Shown: in pieces, positions 35,447 through 44,540 of the stretch
Layout: each line of letters opens with the position of its first letter
How positions within the stretch are numbered: position 1 is the stretch's first letter
Assembly (NCBI GenBank): GCA_913061095.1
Contig: CAJXVM010000028.1
Location: 1 to 48,249, forward strand
DNA from: an uncultured Ignavibacteria bacterium
GTDB lineage: Bacteria > Bacteroidota > Ignavibacteria > SZUA-365
Direction: 5' to 3'
Length of the DNA stretch: 48,249 bases
The notes under the pieces: generated by a model
Databases searched by the model: none
What the model was told of the DNA's origin: nothing
The model's input: the letters and a program-made list of their open reading frames with translations, nothing else
Made by a program: the position numbers and the translations under genes

Positions 35447-35472
35447 CCCGGCGAAATCCGGTGAAAATTTCG

Positions 35473-35508
35473 TATGTTTATGATCGCCACGGCAGTCACC
35501 GTGGCGAT
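35473..35508 (+). promoter_or_regulatory. Possible promoter followed by a 10-bp hairpin
   Basis: TATGTTTA (35473-35480) is close to the Bacteroidota -7 box TAnnTTTG. A perfect 10-bp inverted repeat begins 3 nt later: ATCGCCACGG (35483-35492), loop CAGTCA, CCGTGGCGAT (35499-35508), then TTTCATT. The hairpin would lie at the very 5' end of the 35537 gene's message, or it could be a terminator of the aminotransferase gene with a poor T-run. Confidence 0.4.
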
Positions 35509-35536
35509 TTCATTGCAGAACGGATAAGCGTGTGAC

Positions 35537-36274
35537 ATGAAACGAACCCTGCTTCTGTCCATTCTCTTCGTGTTCTGCGGAACGCAGGCCCTCGCACAGG
35601 TCCCCGAAGTGCGCGGTCGCTGGTTCCGGCTGACGGGCGGCGATTCCGTGCTTGTCGAGTATGCTTCCCCGGACGGAGCACTGGCCTATCCGGCCGTTCT
35701 CGTGCTCTCCGACCGCTTCGGCCAGCAGGAGAATGTTCGTTCTATGCTGAAAGTACTCGCGCAGATGGGATTTCACGCCTATGCGCCGCCGCTGCGTTCC
35801 GCGCCGCTGCGTCCCGTCTCCGGAGTGCCCTCATTTTCGTACGACAGCAGCGATGCCGAAATCATCACCCAGATTGCGGTGGATGTCATGAACCGTGAAA
35901 ACTGCAACGGCAAGCTCGGTCTTCTGGCACTCGACGCCGGAGCGGTGGTCGCCATCGACATTGTGCGGCGTTTCCCGTTTTTCAAAAGCGCAGCCCTGCT
36001 GTATCCCGCGGGCGGACTGCCCGTGCTCGAGCGACTGCTGGAAGCACAGACCGTACTGCAGCTGCATGTGGCGCAGTTCGATCCGGAATGCACCCTCGAC
36101 GACGTACAGAAGCTGCGCGTGCAGTTCATCGAAGCCGGCCGGCGGCTGCATGTGTTCTATTACAAGGAAGCTCACCGCTTCTTTTTCAATCCTGAACACG
36201 AACGCTACCACCGGAAGAACACGCAGACGGCATGGAACAAACTCATGGATCTCTACCGGTCGACACTGCGGTAG
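35537..36274 (+). CDS. Secreted dienelactone-hydrolase-like protein, Asp nucleophile
   Basis: 245 residues with a signal peptide (LLLSILFVFCGTQALAQ). The fold matches dienelactone hydrolase (DLH): the strand before the nucleophile (LGLLALDAGAVVA), the acid Asp182 in AQFDPEC and catalytic His213 in KEAHRFFFNPEHERYH. DLH uses Cys in a GxCxGG turn, but here that position is Asp133. The spacing (133-182-213) equals that of DLH (123-171-202) within one residue. So it either uses Asp, as haloalkane dehalogenases do, or lacks activity. It is exported to the periplasm, which is unusual for DLH. It stands alone. Confidence 0.75.
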   Translation: MKRTLLLSILFVFCGTQALAQVPEVRGRWFRLTGGDSVLVEYASPDGALAYPAVLVLSDRFGQQENVRSMLKVLAQMGFHAYAPPLRSAPLRPVSGVPSFSYDSSDAEIITQIAVDVMNRENCNGKLGLLALDAGAVVAIDIVRRFPFFKSAALLYPAGGLPVLERLLEAQTVLQLHVAQFDPECTLDDVQKLRVQFIEAGRRLHVFYYKEAHRFFFNPEHERYHRKNTQTAWNKLMDLYRSTLR

Positions 36275-36360
36275 AATGCGAAGCACCCCGCATTCGCGGC
36301 ACATCGGCGGCTTACGACAAACCGCCAACGGCGTTCATCACATGACGAGCTCCTGAATCT

Positions 36361-36397
36361 CCAGCAACCAAGAACCAAAAACCAACAACCAAAAACC
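36361..36397 (+). repeat. 7-bp tandem repeat CCAANAA ending at the rfaE1 start codon
   Basis: Five units of seven bases (CCAGCAA, CCAAGAA, CCAAAAA, CCAACAA, CCAAAAA) plus CC, then ATG at 36398. The tract fills the place where a ribosome binding site should be, and no Shine-Dalgarno is visible. The opposite strand shows six GG pairs spaced every seven bases. Confidence 0.8.
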
Positions 36398-37399
36398 ATG
36401 CGCTTCGAAGAAACACGCCTGCACGAGATATTCAGCAGCATGCAGAACCGCTTCATCGCGGTCATCGGCGATGTCATGCTCGACCGTTACATCTGGGGCA
36501 GCGTCACACGCATCTCACCTGAGGCCCCGGTCCCCGTCATCGACGTCGCGCGGGAAAGCAATCATCTCGGAGGCGCCAGCAACGTCGCGCTGAATATCCG
36601 CAGCATGGGCGCCGTGCCGGTGCTTTTCGGTGTGGTCGGACGCGATTCGAATGCGAATGAACTGCGGATGATTTTCGAGCAGGAAAAAATCATCACCGAT
36701 TTCCTCGTCGAGGACGATGCGCGTCCGACGACGGTCAAGACGCGCATCATCGCGGGGAGCCAGCACGTCGCGCGTATCGATTACGAAGACCGGCAGCAGA
36801 TCAGCGACGAGGTGACCCGCCGCGTGATAGATCGACTCGAAAACCACATCGGATCCATCAACATCATCATCCTTCAGGATTACAATAAGGGTGTGGTCGG
36901 TCCGGCCCTGATACGGCAGGTCATCGAGCTGGCACGCGAGCACAATATTCCCGTGCTGGTCGATCCGAAGTTCAATAATTTCTTTGAATACCAGGGCGTG
37001 ACCGTCTTCAAGCCAAATCGCAAGGAGACCGAAGACGCACTCAAGGTGCGACTCAGCGACGAGTCGAGTTTCATCGAGGCGGCACGCACGCTGCGCCAGC
37101 GCCTCAACAGTGAGCATGTACTGCTCACGCTCGGCGAGAAGGGCATGCTGCTTCTCGAGGAAGACGGAGAAGTTACACGGGTTGATACCCGCGCGCGCAA
37201 GGTTGCCGATGTCTCCGGCGCTGGTGACACCGTGATCGCGACGCTTGCCGTGGCGCTCGCGAGTGGCGCCTCCATGATCGAAGCAGCGCATATCGCGAAC
37301 TTTGCCGGCGGACTGGTCTGTGAGGAGGTCGGTATCGTCCCGGTCGATCGCGACAAGCTCTATGATGCCGCACTCGGTAAACTGGGAGTGCTCGACTGA
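36398..37399 (+). CDS. rfaE1: D-glycero-beta-D-manno-heptose-7-phosphate kinase
   Basis: 333 residues, the first half of the HldE pair as a separate protein. It phosphorylates heptose-7-phosphate at C1 for LPS core heptose, in the cytoplasm. PfkB/ribokinase fold: IGDVMLDRYIWG near the start, GGASNVALNI, and DVSGAGDT with the catalytic Asp. The ATG directly abuts a 7-bp tandem repeat and has no ribosome site. It shares a base with rfaE2 (TGATG, 37397-37401), so both halves are translated together. Symbols hldA or hldE-N are also used. Confidence 0.92.
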   Translation: MRFEETRLHEIFSSMQNRFIAVIGDVMLDRYIWGSVTRISPEAPVPVIDVARESNHLGGASNVALNIRSMGAVPVLFGVVGRDSNANELRMIFEQEKIITDFLVEDDARPTTVKTRIIAGSQHVARIDYEDRQQISDEVTRRVIDRLENHIGSINIIILQDYNKGVVGPALIRQVIELAREHNIPVLVDPKFNNFFEYQGVTVFKPNRKETEDALKVRLSDESSFIEAARTLRQRLNSEHVLLTLGEKGMLLLEEDGEVTRVDTRARKVADVSGAGDTVIATLAVALASGASMIEAAHIANFAGGLVCEEVGIVPVDRDKLYDAALGKLGVLD

Positions 37400-37887
37400 T
37401 GGGCCGCCTGTTCTCCTGGTCCGCGATGAAAACGGAGCGCGAGAAACTGCGCCGCGACGGCAGACGGCTGGTATTTACCAACGGCGTCTTCGACATAATC
37501 CACCGCGGTCACTGTGAGTACCTGCGGGATGCGCGGAACCATGGTGACGCGCTCATCGTAGGATTGAACAGCGATGCGAGTGTGCGCCGCCTCAAGGGCG
37601 AAAAAAAACCCATTGTCCCCGAGGCTGACAGGGCGGCAGTGCTTTGCGCCTTGCAGGCTGTTGATTATGTCGTGATATTTGGTGAAGATACACCTGCTGA
37701 ATTGATATCGGAACTCCTCCCCGATGTGCTGATCAAGGGAGGTGATTACACACTGGACGATATCGTGGGCCGCGCCGACGTCGAGGCGGCCGGCGGCACA
37801 GTGCTCACCATCCCGCTGACGGAGGGAAGATCCTCAACCAACATCATTTCGACCATCATTGAGCGGTACTGCGAACACGAAGACTGA
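37399..37887 (+). CDS. rfaE2: D-glycero-beta-D-manno-heptose 1-phosphate adenylyltransferase
   Basis: 162 residues. It transfers AMP from ATP to heptose-1-phosphate, giving ADP-heptose for the LPS inner core. The nucleotidyltransferase motif HxGH appears as HRGH (in FDIIHRGHCEYL), with VGLNSDASVRRLKG and PDVLIKGGDYTLDDI further on. GVFD begins the Rossmann-like domain. The start overlaps rfaE1 by one base; the end overlaps the tamB frame by 29 nt. Confidence 0.93.
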   Translation: MGRLFSWSAMKTEREKLRRDGRRLVFTNGVFDIIHRGHCEYLRDARNHGDALIVGLNSDASVRRLKGEKKPIVPEADRAAVLCALQAVDYVVIFGEDTPAELISELLPDVLIKGGDYTLDDIVGRADVEAAGGTVLTIPLTEGRSSTNIISTIIERYCEHED

Positions 37888-40800
37888 GAATGGAAAGAAA
37901 CGGAAGCGGCGAAGCTGGGCCGTCCGCATCGTCCGCGGCATCGTCTTTGCCGGAATCGGTTTCTTCCTTCTCCTCGTCGCACTGATCGCCTTCAGTGAAA
38001 CATCCACATTCCGTTCGATGATGCGTGACTTCATCGTCGAAACGGCCGACTCCACGCTCAATGCCCGGCTCACCATCGATGACATCGACGGCAATCTCTT
38101 CTCCGGCTGGAAAATCAGCGGCGTGCGGCTGCGTGATGCCCATGGTCCGGTCGCGGATATCGAGAGCATCGTGCTTCGCTACAATATCTTCCGCATTCCC
38201 TGGAAAATCGTCACGTTGCGCGAGCTGACGCTTAACACGCCGCGCATATTCATCACGCGTGCGGAGGGACGCGACTGGAATATCAGCACTCTTGTGCAGC
38301 CATCCGATAAAGAGGAGGATACTACGGCGTCGCCGTTCGACTGGGACATCCGCGTCGAAAACCTGCGGATCCTTGACGGGACGCTGCTGGTCTACGACTC
38401 CTCCACGGCGGGGCCCGCGCGTTATGACCGCCTTGATACGCGGCACATGAAACTGGAACGGATGAATCTCGCGCTCAGCGCGCATATCCGTGATGAAGAG
38501 AAACGCGTTTCCATCAACCGATTTTCCTGGGAGAACCCCTTCGGGGCGGTCGCCATGAGAAATCTCTCGGGAGATCTCGTCGTCCGGAAGACCGGTGTGG
38601 AAGTGAACGCGCTCTCGGTTCAGACACAGCGCAGCGGCGCCATCATGTCCGCCTCTCTCGACAGCGCCGATGTTCTCGGAGCATTCGACAGCGACGGCTT
38701 CCCCGACATGCCGATGGCGCTCAGTCTCGACGCCCCGGAAGTGGATCTGCGTGATCTCCAGTATTTTCTTCCTCCGCTGGATATCCTCGGAGATCGTGCA
38801 ACGCTCGAACTCGAAGCCGCGGGCACGCTTCGCAACCTCGCGATCGAGACGCTCGAGCTGGAAGCGGGCGACAGCCGCATCTCCTTCGCCGGCGTGATAC
38901 GCGATATCCCGGAGGGCGCGGACATGTTCATCGATGTCATCTCCAGTGACACCCGCATCACCGGCACCGACATCCCGCTGCTGCTTCCCGGCATCCCCAT
39001 CATGGACCTTTCCGGTATGGGAACGGCAGAATTTTCGCTGCTCCGTTTCACCGGAAAGCCGCTGAATTTCACTGCGGAGATGGATCTGGAGTCCGATGCG
39101 GGAGCAATTGCAGGAAGCATCGATCTCGACCTCACCGGCGATCAGATGGAGTACGACGGAATGATCCGCACGCGCGGGGTCAACCTCGAGCGCGTGCTCG
39201 GAAACCCGCGTCTCTCATCCTCCCTTACCGTTCAGGGGGGCATACGCGGTTCGGGAACGCGTATCGGGGGCATCGTCGCCGCCATGAACCTGCAGGTGGA
39301 TTCCTCCCGCTTTCAGCGATACGCCGTCGAATCTCTGGACATGCAGGTGGATGTGCGGCGCGACAGCCTGACACTCGAACTCGATTCCCGATTCGGCGGC
39401 AGCTCCCTCGTCATGGATGGCGGCATGAGTTTCCGCACCGACAGTATCACTGGATTCAGGCTGCACTCGGAGACGTCCTCCTTCGATCTCGGCCGCGCGC
39501 TGGGGGATGAGAAGCTGGAAAGCGACCTCACCTTCCATCTCACTGCGCAGGGGAGCGGTATCGATCCGTCCAGCGCATCCGGCAGCGTTGAAATCGTCTT
39601 CGAGCCGTCGCGGCTGGGGGATATCACCATCGAGCAGGACACCTTCCGCCTCGTGCTGCAGCAGAGCGTTCGGGATGCGGAGTACCTGCTGCTCGCTTCC
39701 CAGTACGCCGACGCCCGCATCGACGGCCGCTTCGACTTTCCGCGCTTTTTCGACTATGTATCCATGCAGACCGATTCGCTCCGTCGCGCCATGGGTGCGT
39801 TTGCCTTTTTCCCCGATACCTCCGCAGCAGCCGTGGAGACAGTGCCCGCGGAAAGCGTGGAGAAAACAGCGCAGGCAGCGGAAGCGCCGGTTGATACGTC
39901 CGACTTCATGGATGTCGACTACAGTATCACGCTGAAGAACCCGGAACGGATTGCCCGGTATTTCAACGCGAGTACATTCATGCTGCGCGGCACCTACCGC
40001 GGATCCATCCGCGGAGGAATGAACGGATTCGATATCGACGGTGCCCTGAATGTCAGCGATTTTTATTACGTGGACTCCGTGCGTACCTGGCTGGCCGCGG
40101 GACTGCAAGTCAGCTATGACATCCGCGACCTCACGCTGCATCAGCCGCTCGAACGGCTCAAACTCGAAACGCGGATCCGCACCGGCGACGTGAATATCAA
40201 CGGTCTGCGCCTGAGGCGCACGGACGTGCAGCTGGACTATGCGGATCTGCAGCCTCAGCTGCGCATCCGCACCATGATCGACACCCTGCTGCAGGCGGAC
40301 ATCCAGGCATATGCGCGGTACGACGACTACGGTATTGATGTAAACTTCCCGATGGTCGATCTGCGGTATCTCAAGGAGCCGTGGACAAACGACAGGGAAA
40401 TCGCCCTGCGCATCGATTCGTCGGGTATCGCCGTGAACCGTTTCGTGCTCCGGCATGAATCCATGCGGTTCACGCTCAGCGGCCGGCGCAGTGCGGAAGG
40501 CGAGAATTCCTTTACCATCTATGGCGACAGCCTCGACGTCGGTATGGTCGAGTATCTCGCAACCGCGTCCGCGGAAGCTCGCAGCGGCGACAGCTTTACC
40601 GGGACGGCATCCCTGCAGGTGAACATCAAGGGGACAGATGCCGCACCGCTGATGGCTGCCGATCTGTTCATCGACAGCCTCGGATACGGGGGATTGCATT
40701 TCGGAGAACTGATCGCGGAGGCCCGCTATTTCGAGCGGCGGATCGAGCTGTATTCCGAACTGGTGTACATGAACATGGAGGGAGAGGAAGAAAACGTCTT

Positions 40801-42448
40801 CTTTATATCCGGTACCCTGCCCATGCAGCTTGCGCTCGCCGGTGCTTCCGAAGAGGACGCGTCAGCCGCACCAGAACAGCCCGCCAACCTGCGCGCGCAG
40901 ATGAAAGCCTTCCCGCTGATGCTCGTCGAGGATTTCATCGGACTCTTTTCTCCGCTTCAGGGCACGGCTGATGCGGACATCACCGTGAGCGGGACGCGTT
41001 CCGAGCCGTCCATTACCGGCTTTCTCAGTATTCAGAACGCCCGGGGGCGCTTCCTCTTCAACAACATGGAATACCTGCTGGGAATGCGCATCGAAGCAAC
41101 GGGGCAGGATATCCGCATCGTCGACGCATCGGTGAAAAACGTGCCCTCCGACTGGAACGCCGGGGAGATCAGCGCGAGCGGCACCATCAGCACCGAGGCC
41201 TTCAGCATCTCGCATATCGATCTCTCGGTCAAGGGACGGCTACAGGTTCTCAAGCCGGCGTCCCGATCGGCACTGCGGTCACTATACGGCAGCCTGTATA
41301 TCACGACCGGAGGAGAAAGCCTCACATGGGACGGCCGCCTCGATCGTTCGAAGCTCATCGGGGACATCATCGTCGAGGAAGGAAATCTCTTCATGCCGCT
41401 GCAGCAAACCGAGGTGGGGACAAACGAATACGCCGACTTCATGTACGTCACAGTCGATGATACGACGAAAGAGGTGCGTTCGTCGCTGTCCTCAGGGCGG
41501 TTCAGCCGTGCACGCGGTGAGGGAGGGGATCAGCCTGCCGCGGTGCCGGAGCGGTCGGTGCTCGAAGGATTGACCTACGACCTGACCCTCGCAACCCGTG
41601 GGACGCTGCGTATCGAAATCCCGCTGACGCCGCTGCAGGAAGAACTCAACGCAGCGCTGAAGATCGACAATCTCAAAGTCAACAACTGGGGCGGCGGGGG
41701 AATGAAGTTCGTCGGCGAGGTCGAACTCGGCAAGGATTCGTATTACATCTTCTTCGGCAAGCGCATGACCGCGACGGGGACGCTGCGCTTCACACGTGAT
41801 CCCATGAATCCGGATCTGAACCTGGAAGCCGTCTATTCCGATTTCTACGATGACCCGAGATCAGAGACGGAACGACGACGCAGGGTTTTTGTTATCATTA
41901 CTATCACGGGGACAAAAAACCAGCCGGAGCTGAGCTGGGACATGCGATGGGACGATCCCGAAGGCGACCCCGTGGCGTCCGCTGGAGACATCGAATCCGA
42001 TGCATTTTCCTTCCTCCTTTTCGGCATGTTTGCGCGGGATTTTACCGCGGGCGAAGGAGACCGCGGATCACTGCTTGACAAATCCCCCGAGCTGCTCAAC
42101 GCGGTGACCTCTTCACTCGCATCCAGCGCGGCGACACAGTTCGTCAAACGCGCGGGACTGGAAGATGTCGTCAAGCGTGTCGAATTCGAGCAGCTCGGCA
42201 CACAGGAGTCACGTGTGAAAGTCACCGGTGAACTCGGACGCGCCGTGATCATCTATGACGGGAAGGTGAAGGATTTGGGCAGTTCGAATGTTACCGCGGA
42301 ATTTCCGGTGAGTCGCATTCTCGGCATCCCGTGGACCAACCTCGTCATACAGGTTGCCTACAAGAGCCAGGACGAACGAGCCCAGAGTTCGTCGCAGCCC
42401 AACACCACGATCTGGGAACTTAAACTTCTTGAACGATTTTCATTCTGA
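37859..42448 (+). CDS. tamB: TamB-like translocation and assembly protein (DUF490)
   Basis: 1529 residues. A basic N-terminus (KKRKRRSWAVRIVRG) leads into one membrane helix (IVFAGIGFFLLLVALIAF), then a very long periplasmic beta-rich body that begins LTIDDIDGNLFSGWKISGVR, as TamB does. The last ~300 residues are the TamB/DUF490 domain (GGGGMKFVGEVELGKDSYYI, TGTLRFTRDPMNPDLNLEAV, ending LLERFSF). TamB spans the periplasm as a beta-taco groove, and now is thought to move phospholipids or barrel proteins to the outer membrane. The start is a TTG at 37859 without a good ribosome site, 29 nt inside rfaE2; the true start is uncertain. One base separates its stop from the rnr GTG. Confidence 0.88.
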   Translation: MSGTANTKTENGKKRKRRSWAVRIVRGIVFAGIGFFLLLVALIAFSETSTFRSMMRDFIVETADSTLNARLTIDDIDGNLFSGWKISGVRLRDAHGPVADIESIVLRYNIFRIPWKIVTLRELTLNTPRIFITRAEGRDWNISTLVQPSDKEEDTTASPFDWDIRVENLRILDGTLLVYDSSTAGPARYDRLDTRHMKLERMNLALSAHIRDEEKRVSINRFSWENPFGAVAMRNLSGDLVVRKTGVEVNALSVQTQRSGAIMSASLDSADVLGAFDSDGFPDMPMALSLDAPEVDLRDLQYFLPPLDILGDRATLELEAAGTLRNLAIETLELEAGDSRISFAGVIRDIPEGADMFIDVISSDTRITGTDIPLLLPGIPIMDLSGMGTAEFSLLRFTGKPLNFTAEMDLESDAGAIAGSIDLDLTGDQMEYDGMIRTRGVNLERVLGNPRLSSSLTVQGGIRGSGTRIGGIVAAMNLQVDSSRFQRYAVESLDMQVDVRRDSLTLELDSRFGGSSLVMDGGMSFRTDSITGFRLHSETSSFDLGRALGDEKLESDLTFHLTAQGSGIDPSSASGSVEIVFEPSRLGDITIEQDTFRLVLQQSVRDAEYLLLASQYADARIDGRFDFPRFFDYVSMQTDSLRRAMGAFAFFPDTSAAAVETVPAESVEKTAQAAEAPVDTSDFMDVDYSITLKNPERIARYFNASTFMLRGTYRGSIRGGMNGFDIDGALNVSDFYYVDSVRTWLAAGLQVSYDIRDLTLHQPLERLKLETRIRTGDVNINGLRLRRTDVQLDYADLQPQLRIRTMIDTLLQADIQAYARYDDYGIDVNFPMVDLRYLKEPWTNDREIALRIDSSGIAVNRFVLRHESMRFTLSGRRSAEGENSFTIYGDSLDVGMVEYLATASAEARSGDSFTGTASLQVNIKGTDAAPLMAADLFIDSLGYGGLHFGELIAEARYFERRIELYSELVYMNMEGEEENVFFISGTLPMQLALAGASEEDASAAPEQPANLRAQMKAFPLMLVEDFIGLFSPLQGTADADITVSGTRSEPSITGFLSIQNARGRFLFNNMEYLLGMRIEATGQDIRIVDASVKNVPSDWNAGEISASGTISTEAFSISHIDLSVKGRLQVLKPASRSALRSLYGSLYITTGGESLTWDGRLDRSKLIGDIIVEEGNLFMPLQQTEVGTNEYADFMYVTVDDTTKEVRSSLSSGRFSRARGEGGDQPAAVPERSVLEGLTYDLTLATRGTLRIEIPLTPLQEELNAALKIDNLKVNNWGGGGMKFVGEVELGKDSYYIFFGKRMTATGTLRFTRDPMNPDLNLEAVYSDFYDDPRSETERRRRVFVIITITGTKNQPELSWDMRWDDPEGDPVASAGDIESDAFSFLLFGMFARDFTAGEGDRGSLLDKSPELLNAVTSSLASSAATQFVKRAGLEDVVKRVEFEQLGTQESRVKVTGELGRAVIIYDGKVKDLGSSNVTAEFPVSRILGIPWTNLVIQVAYKSQDERAQSSSQPNTTIWELKLLERFSF

Positions 42449-42449
42449 C

Positions 42450-44540
42450 GTGACACAATCACTCAAAAGCCGCGTCCTCACCTTTCTTCGAGAAGGACAG
42501 GGACGCGCATTCAAAACAAAAGAGCTGGCCCGACAACTTGAGCTGCCGAAGCAGGGGCCAGAATATCAGAAACTCAAGGCATTGCTGCGCGAACTGCAGG
42601 AAGAAGATCTCCTCGTGCGACTGAAAGGCAGCCGCTGGATGGTTCGCGAGGATGAAGAATCCCCGTCTCGTCCCGACCGCCATATCGTCGGCACACTCAA
42701 GCAGATTCGAAAACTCTTCTATGTCGAACCCGACGACCGGGAGGTGGAAGGTGACGTGGCCATCGACAAACGAAACGTCGGTGACGCCCGCGACGGCGAC
42801 AAGGTCGTCGTTCGTCTCATTCTCGAATCCCGTCGCCATGCCGGACTCGAAGGTGAGATCGTCGAGGTACTTGGCCGGCAGGGACGCGCCGATGTCGAAA
42901 TGCTGGCACTCGCTCGCAGGTACGGACTCAGCATGAAGTTTCCCGATGGCGTCATGGATGAAGCGCACGGGCTGCCCGCCGAGATCGAGTCGTCCGATAT
43001 CACGGGACGCATGGATCTCCGCGGCGAAGAATGCTTCACGATCGATCCTGAAGACGCGCGCGATTACGATGATGCCGTTTCCCTGTCCATGAACGATGAC
43101 GGCAGTTTCCGTCTCGGTGTGCATATCGCCGATGTCAGTCATTACGTGCGCGAAGACAGTGAACTCGACCGGGAAGCGCTGCGACGCGGTACCAGCGTGT
43201 ATCTCGTTGACGGCGTGTTCCCGATGCTCCCCGAACGCCTGTCGAATCATCTCTGCAGTCTCAAGGAGGGGAAGGATCGGCTGACCTTCTCGGTGATCAT
43301 GACCGTATCCTCCCGCGGAGTCGTAAAGGATTTCGAACTTGGCAAATCCGTCATCCACTCCCGCAAACGCTTCACGTATGAAGAAGTGCAGGAGATCCTT
43401 GACGGCGGTGAAGGACCGCATGCTGAAAGCCTCAGACTGATGGAGAAACTCGCATCCACACTCATGCGGAAGCGGTTCCGTGAGGGATCGGTTGATTTCG
43501 CGGTGCCGGAGGTGCGTTTCAAGCTCGACGCGACCGGGCGTCCGATCGACATCGTGCCGAAAAAACGTCTGATGAGTATGCGTCTCATCGAGGAGTTCAT
43601 GCTGCTTGCCAACCGCACAGTCGCCCGCGCGGCGGCACAGAGGAAGGGACAGGCGCCGATTCCCTTTATCTACCGTGTACACGATGTGCCTGATCCCGAG
43701 AAGGTGCGGGAGCTGCTCGAGTTCCTCCGGCATCTCGGCGTCAATGTGCAGCTCGATCCGGGATCCTCGAAGTCGTTCCAGAAAATGGTGGAGACCGTGC
43801 GCGGGCGTCCCGAAGAGGACGTCGTGCAGGATGTCGCCATTCGTTCCATGGCAAAGGCCGTGTACAGCGAAAAGAACATCGGGCACTTTGGTCTCGGATT
43901 TCACCACTACACGCATTTCACGTCGCCGATCCGGCGCTACCCGGATCTCGTCGTGCATCGTCTGCTGCATCGCGCGTTCGGTGACGGCGAGGGGAGGATG
44001 CCGACGGAGAAGCGACTCGCGGACATCGCCCGGCAAAGTTCGATCCGCGAGCGCGTTGCGGTGGAGGCCGAGCGCGAGTCGGTCAAGATCAAGCAGGTGG
44101 AGTACATGAAGCGCCACGAAGGTGACGAATTTGACGGCGTGGTCAGTGGTGTAACGCGCTGGGGGCTGTATGTCGAGCTCATCCCGACGCTGGTCGAGGG
44201 ACTGGTGCACGTGCGCAGTATGGACGACTTCTACAACTACGACAAGAGACGCATGCAGCTTGTCGGGGAGCGGAGCGGGCGCAAGTACCGACTCGGCGAC
44301 CGCGTCCGCGTGCAGGTCTCGCGTGTCGACAGTATCGACCAGGAAATTGACTTTGTGCTCATCGAAGAGAAAGAAACACATCCCGGCGGTGGGAAATCCG
44401 GCGGTGGGAAATCCGGCGGCGGGAAATCCGGCGGCGGGAAATCCGGCGGCGGGAAATCCGGCGGCGGGAAATCCGGCGGCGGGAAATCCGGCGGTGGGAA
44501 ATCCGGCGGTGGGCGGAAAGGTGGGAGGGGGAAGCGGTGA
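42450..44540 (+). CDS. rnr: Ribonuclease R with a GGGKS-repeat tail
   Basis: 696 residues from GTG 42450, one base after the tamB stop. The frame is open upstream inside tamB but the RNase R helix-turn-helix starts here (SLKSRVLTFLREGQ). Order: winged helix, cold-shock domains, RNB catalytic domain with DPEDARDYDDAVSL (from Asp199), then an S1 domain (FDGVVSGVTRWGLYVELIP, about 555-645). It degrades structured RNA 3' to 5' in the cytoplasm. The tail, about residues 645-696, is eight GGGKS repeats then GGGRKGGRGKR; E. coli RNase R also has a basic tail, but not a clean tandem repeat. It overlaps coaX by 4 nt. Confidence 0.93.
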   Translation: MTQSLKSRVLTFLREGQGRAFKTKELARQLELPKQGPEYQKLKALLRELQEEDLLVRLKGSRWMVREDEESPSRPDRHIVGTLKQIRKLFYVEPDDREVEGDVAIDKRNVGDARDGDKVVVRLILESRRHAGLEGEIVEVLGRQGRADVEMLALARRYGLSMKFPDGVMDEAHGLPAEIESSDITGRMDLRGEECFTIDPEDARDYDDAVSLSMNDDGSFRLGVHIADVSHYVREDSELDREALRRGTSVYLVDGVFPMLPERLSNHLCSLKEGKDRLTFSVIMTVSSRGVVKDFELGKSVIHSRKRFTYEEVQEILDGGEGPHAESLRLMEKLASTLMRKRFREGSVDFAVPEVRFKLDATGRPIDIVPKKRLMSMRLIEEFMLLANRTVARAAAQRKGQAPIPFIYRVHDVPDPEKVRELLEFLRHLGVNVQLDPGSSKSFQKMVETVRGRPEEDVVQDVAIRSMAKAVYSEKNIGHFGLGFHHYTHFTSPIRRYPDLVVHRLLHRAFGDGEGRMPTEKRLADIARQSSIRERVAVEAERESVKIKQVEYMKRHEGDEFDGVVSGVTRWGLYVELIPTLVEGLVHVRSMDDFYNYDKRRMQLVGERSGRKYRLGDRVRVQVSRVDSIDQEIDFVLIEEKETHPGGGKSGGGKSGGGKSGGGKSGGGKSGGGKSGGGKSGGGKSGGGRKGGRGKR
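44385..44504 (+). repeat. 15-bp in-frame tandem repeat, eight copies (rnr tail)
   Basis: Eight 15-bp units (GGCGGYGGGAAATCC) give eight GGGKS peptides, followed by a partial ninth. The one variable base reads T,T,C,C,C,C,C,T along the array, then T in the partial copy. Unit length is a multiple of three, so gain or loss of copies would keep the frame. Confidence 0.95.

Noticed and set aside
37856-37895. Other start codons for tamB such as ATG 37891
   Set aside because: That ATG is in a different frame; the first in-frame ATG lies after the membrane helix, so TTG 37859 is retained with low certainty.
44385-44504. CRISPR-like array
   Set aside because: Units are 15 bp, contiguous and in frame inside rnr; there are no spacers.
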